Assembly: GCA_030691775.1 (NCBI GenBank) | Contig: JAUYDN010000066.1 | Location: 1 to 5,825, forward strand | Reading direction: 5' to 3' | Length of the DNA stretch: 5,825 nt | Origin: Dehalococcoidia bacterium | GTDB taxonomy: Bacteria > Chloroflexota > Dehalococcoidia > Dehalococcoidales > Fen-1064 | Part shown: positions 5,351 through 5,825 of the stretch, one piece after another | How the letters are laid out: every line of letters begins with the position of its first letter | How positions within the stretch are numbered: the first letter of the stretch is position 1 | Notes under the pieces: model-generated | What the model was told of the DNA's origin: nothing | Databases searched by the model: none | Seen by the model: the letters and a program-made list of their open reading frames with translations, nothing else | Position numbers and translations under genes: made by a program

Positions 5351-5450
5351 ATTGGTTCAAAGACTTGCGTAGTTTGGCTTGCCCCTCACTAATTATCTCT
5401 ACGAATCTTGAAATAACGCGAAGTTCCTCATTTGCCCTTTTCTTTTTCAT
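5328..5450 (-). CDS. Candidate 40-residue basic small protein, convergent with the 89-residue gene
   Basis: On the minus strand an ATG at 5450 opens a 40-codon frame beginning MKKKRANEELRVISRF and ending KPQGEV, with a TGA stop at 5330-5328. It is preceded by AAGGAGGG (5466-5459), a near-ideal Shine-Dalgarno sequence with an 8-base spacer, among the strongest in the window. The product has a lysine/arginine-rich N-terminus and a probable single helix. Its last 23 bases overlap the end of the 89-residue gene on the other strand. The length is below usual gene-calling limits. I know no matching family. An unrelated but still translated small protein, or a gene remnant, are both possible; the ribosome binding site is the main support. 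Confidence 0.4.
   Translation of the reverse strand: MKKKRANEELRVISRFVEIISEGQAKLRKSLNQSKPQGEV
5332..5346. terminator. Possible bidirectional hairpin at the convergent gene ends
   Basis: ACCTCA (5332-5337) pairs perfectly with TGAGGT (5341-5346) around CCT, within the overlapping 3' ends of the 89-residue gene and the opposing 40-residue frame. On the plus strand it is followed by TTAGATT, only a weak U-tract. It may serve as a modest terminator, but a 6-bp stem inside coding sequence could be chance. Confidence 0.25.
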
Positions 5451-5493
5451 TGCTTATTCCCTCCTTCACGAACTCCGTCTCAATGGTCAACAT
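5428..5493 (-). CDS. Candidate 21-residue leader-type reading frame overlapping the 40-residue frame
   Basis: On the minus strand an ATG at 5493 starts a 21-codon frame (MLTIETEFVKEGISNEKEKGK) stopping at TGA 5430-5428. AGGAGAG at 5507-5501, seven bases upstream, is a good ribosome binding site. It overlaps the start of the 40-residue frame, which lies in the +1 register, by 23 bases, and contains that frame's Shine-Dalgarno sequence. This could be a leader peptide coupling translation of the second frame, or one gene broken by (or using) a +1 frameshift in the A-rich stretch. Such a short frame can also be chance. Confidence 0.22.
   Translation of the reverse strand: MLTIETEFVKEGISNEKEKGK
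5459..5466 (-). promoter_or_regulatory. Strong Shine-Dalgarno AAGGAGGG before the 40-residue frame
   Basis: The minus strand reads AAGGAGGG, then eight bases, then ATG at 5450. The match to the anti-Shine-Dalgarno sequence is nearly complete and the spacing is good. It is the chief reason to believe that the short minus-strand frame is translated. Confidence 0.5.
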
Positions 5494-5519
5494 TGTGTGT
5501 CTCTCCTATTCGATAAATC

Positions 5520-5575
5520 TTAACCGAACGGTAAGCTATTTCGAGCCGCCAGAGCCGCCAGTCTCAGTCGGTTAA
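5520..5575. repeat. Spaced inverted repeat TTAACCGA...TCGGTTAA enclosing a 9-bp tandem duplication
   Basis: TTAACCGA (5520-5527) and TCGGTTAA (5568-5575) are perfect 8-bp inverted arms 40 bases apart. Between them, GAGCCGCCA is repeated in tandem (5543-5560). The arrangement could be a binding site for a dimeric protein or a small repeat element. It lies upstream of the minus-strand small frames. Confidence 0.4.
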
Positions 5576-5632
5576 CTGCAAACTAATCACCGATTACCGT
5601 AAACCGTGGATTTCTTTAGCCTCGCCAAAGTT

Positions 5633-5655
5633 CCTTCTCCCTTGATGGGAGAAGG
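5633..5655. repeat. Hairpin CCTTCTCCC-TTGAT-GGGAGAAGG (REP-like)
   Basis: Nine-base perfect arms (5633-5641 and 5647-5655) flank a 5-base loop. Just beyond, GGTGAG (5660-5665) is mirrored by CTCACC (5695-5700), making a two-hairpin unit of about 70 bp. This form is typical of dispersed palindromic intergenic repeats. Confidence 0.6.
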
Positions 5656-5757
5656 TCCGGGTGAGAGTGATACCACTACGAGAAAAAAGTCGCCCTCACC
5701 TTAAATCAGGTTGTCCGAAAATGATTTTTACTATCATAGAGCGTTGTTTTCCTCTGG

Positions 5758-5777
5758 ATACCAGCCTTCGCTGGTAT
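5758..5777. repeat. Hairpin ATACCAGC-CTTC-GCTGGTAT
   Basis: Perfect 8-bp arms (5758-5765 and 5770-5777) enclose a CTTC tetraloop. The CCAGC/GCTGG core is shared with the longer palindrome at 5790-5825, so the two are probably related repeats placed side by side. Confidence 0.6.
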
Positions 5778-5789
5778 GACAGTTTTGTG

Positions 5790-5825
5790 GATGTTGGATT
5801 CCAGCTTTTGCTGGAATCCAACATC
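5790..5825. repeat. Perfect 16-bp inverted repeat with TTTT loop at the window end
   Basis: GATGTTGGATTCCAGC (5790-5805) is followed by TTTT and then the exact reverse complement (5810-5825), ending at the last base of the window. The palindrome may extend further on both sides. No T-run can be seen after it because the window stops. It fits a dispersed palindromic repeat, though a strong terminator hairpin cannot be excluded. Confidence 0.7.

Larger units (their letters stand above)
5351..5825. other. Right-hand stretch without a large gene: small minus-strand frames, then palindromic repeats
   Basis: On the plus strand nothing beyond the 89-residue gene looks coding. On the minus strand two tiny frames (5328-5450 and 5428-5493) occupy the left part. 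From about 5520 onwards the sequence consists of inverted repeats: 5520-5575, 5633-5655, 5758-5777 and 5790-5825. No frame of reasonable length crosses the right edge that I could support. Confidence 0.6.

Overview
The window looks like bacterial chromosome from the Chloroflexota, probably a Dehalococcoidia-type genome or metagenome bin. This is an inference from a split (two-gene) transketolase, a separately encoded alpha-type subunit of an NDP-forming acyl-CoA synthetase, a divergent PlsY-like protein and many short palindromic repeats in the spacers. No marker gene proves the lineage.

Layout, left to right. Positions 1-341 carry no gene but are packed with inverted and direct repeats, and end in an extended -10 promoter. 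342-1823 (+) encodes an NDP-forming acyl-CoA synthetase alpha-type subunit. The spacer at 1824-2168 holds palindromes and a possible small MITE-like unit. 2169-2987 and 2989-3930 (+) encode the N- and C-terminal halves of transketolase, one base apart and probably translationally coupled. A repeat-rich spacer follows (3931-4154). A PlsY-family membrane protein lies at 4155-4736 (-), then a tRNA-Leu(UAA) at 4877-4963 (-). Divergent from the tRNA is an AT-richer gene for an unrecognised 89-residue protein (5081-5350, +). Two overlapping very small reading frames with good ribosome binding sites run back towards it on the minus strand (5328-5493). The rest, to 5825, is palindromic repeat sequence ending in a perfect 16-bp inverted repeat.

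The identified genes are housekeeping carbon, acyl-CoA and lipid metabolism: the acyl-CoA synthetase subunit links acyl-CoA cleavage to nucleoside triphosphate formation, transketolase serves the non-oxidative pentose phosphate pathway, and PlsY would start phospholipid synthesis. They look like separate transcription units, apart from the transketolase pair. I see no CRISPR array, transposase, phage gene or obvious defence system. The points most worth a second look are the tiny overlapping minus-strand frames converging on the 89-residue gene, the PlsY homologue lacking the usual GSGN serine and C-terminal motif, and the repeat families shared between spacers.
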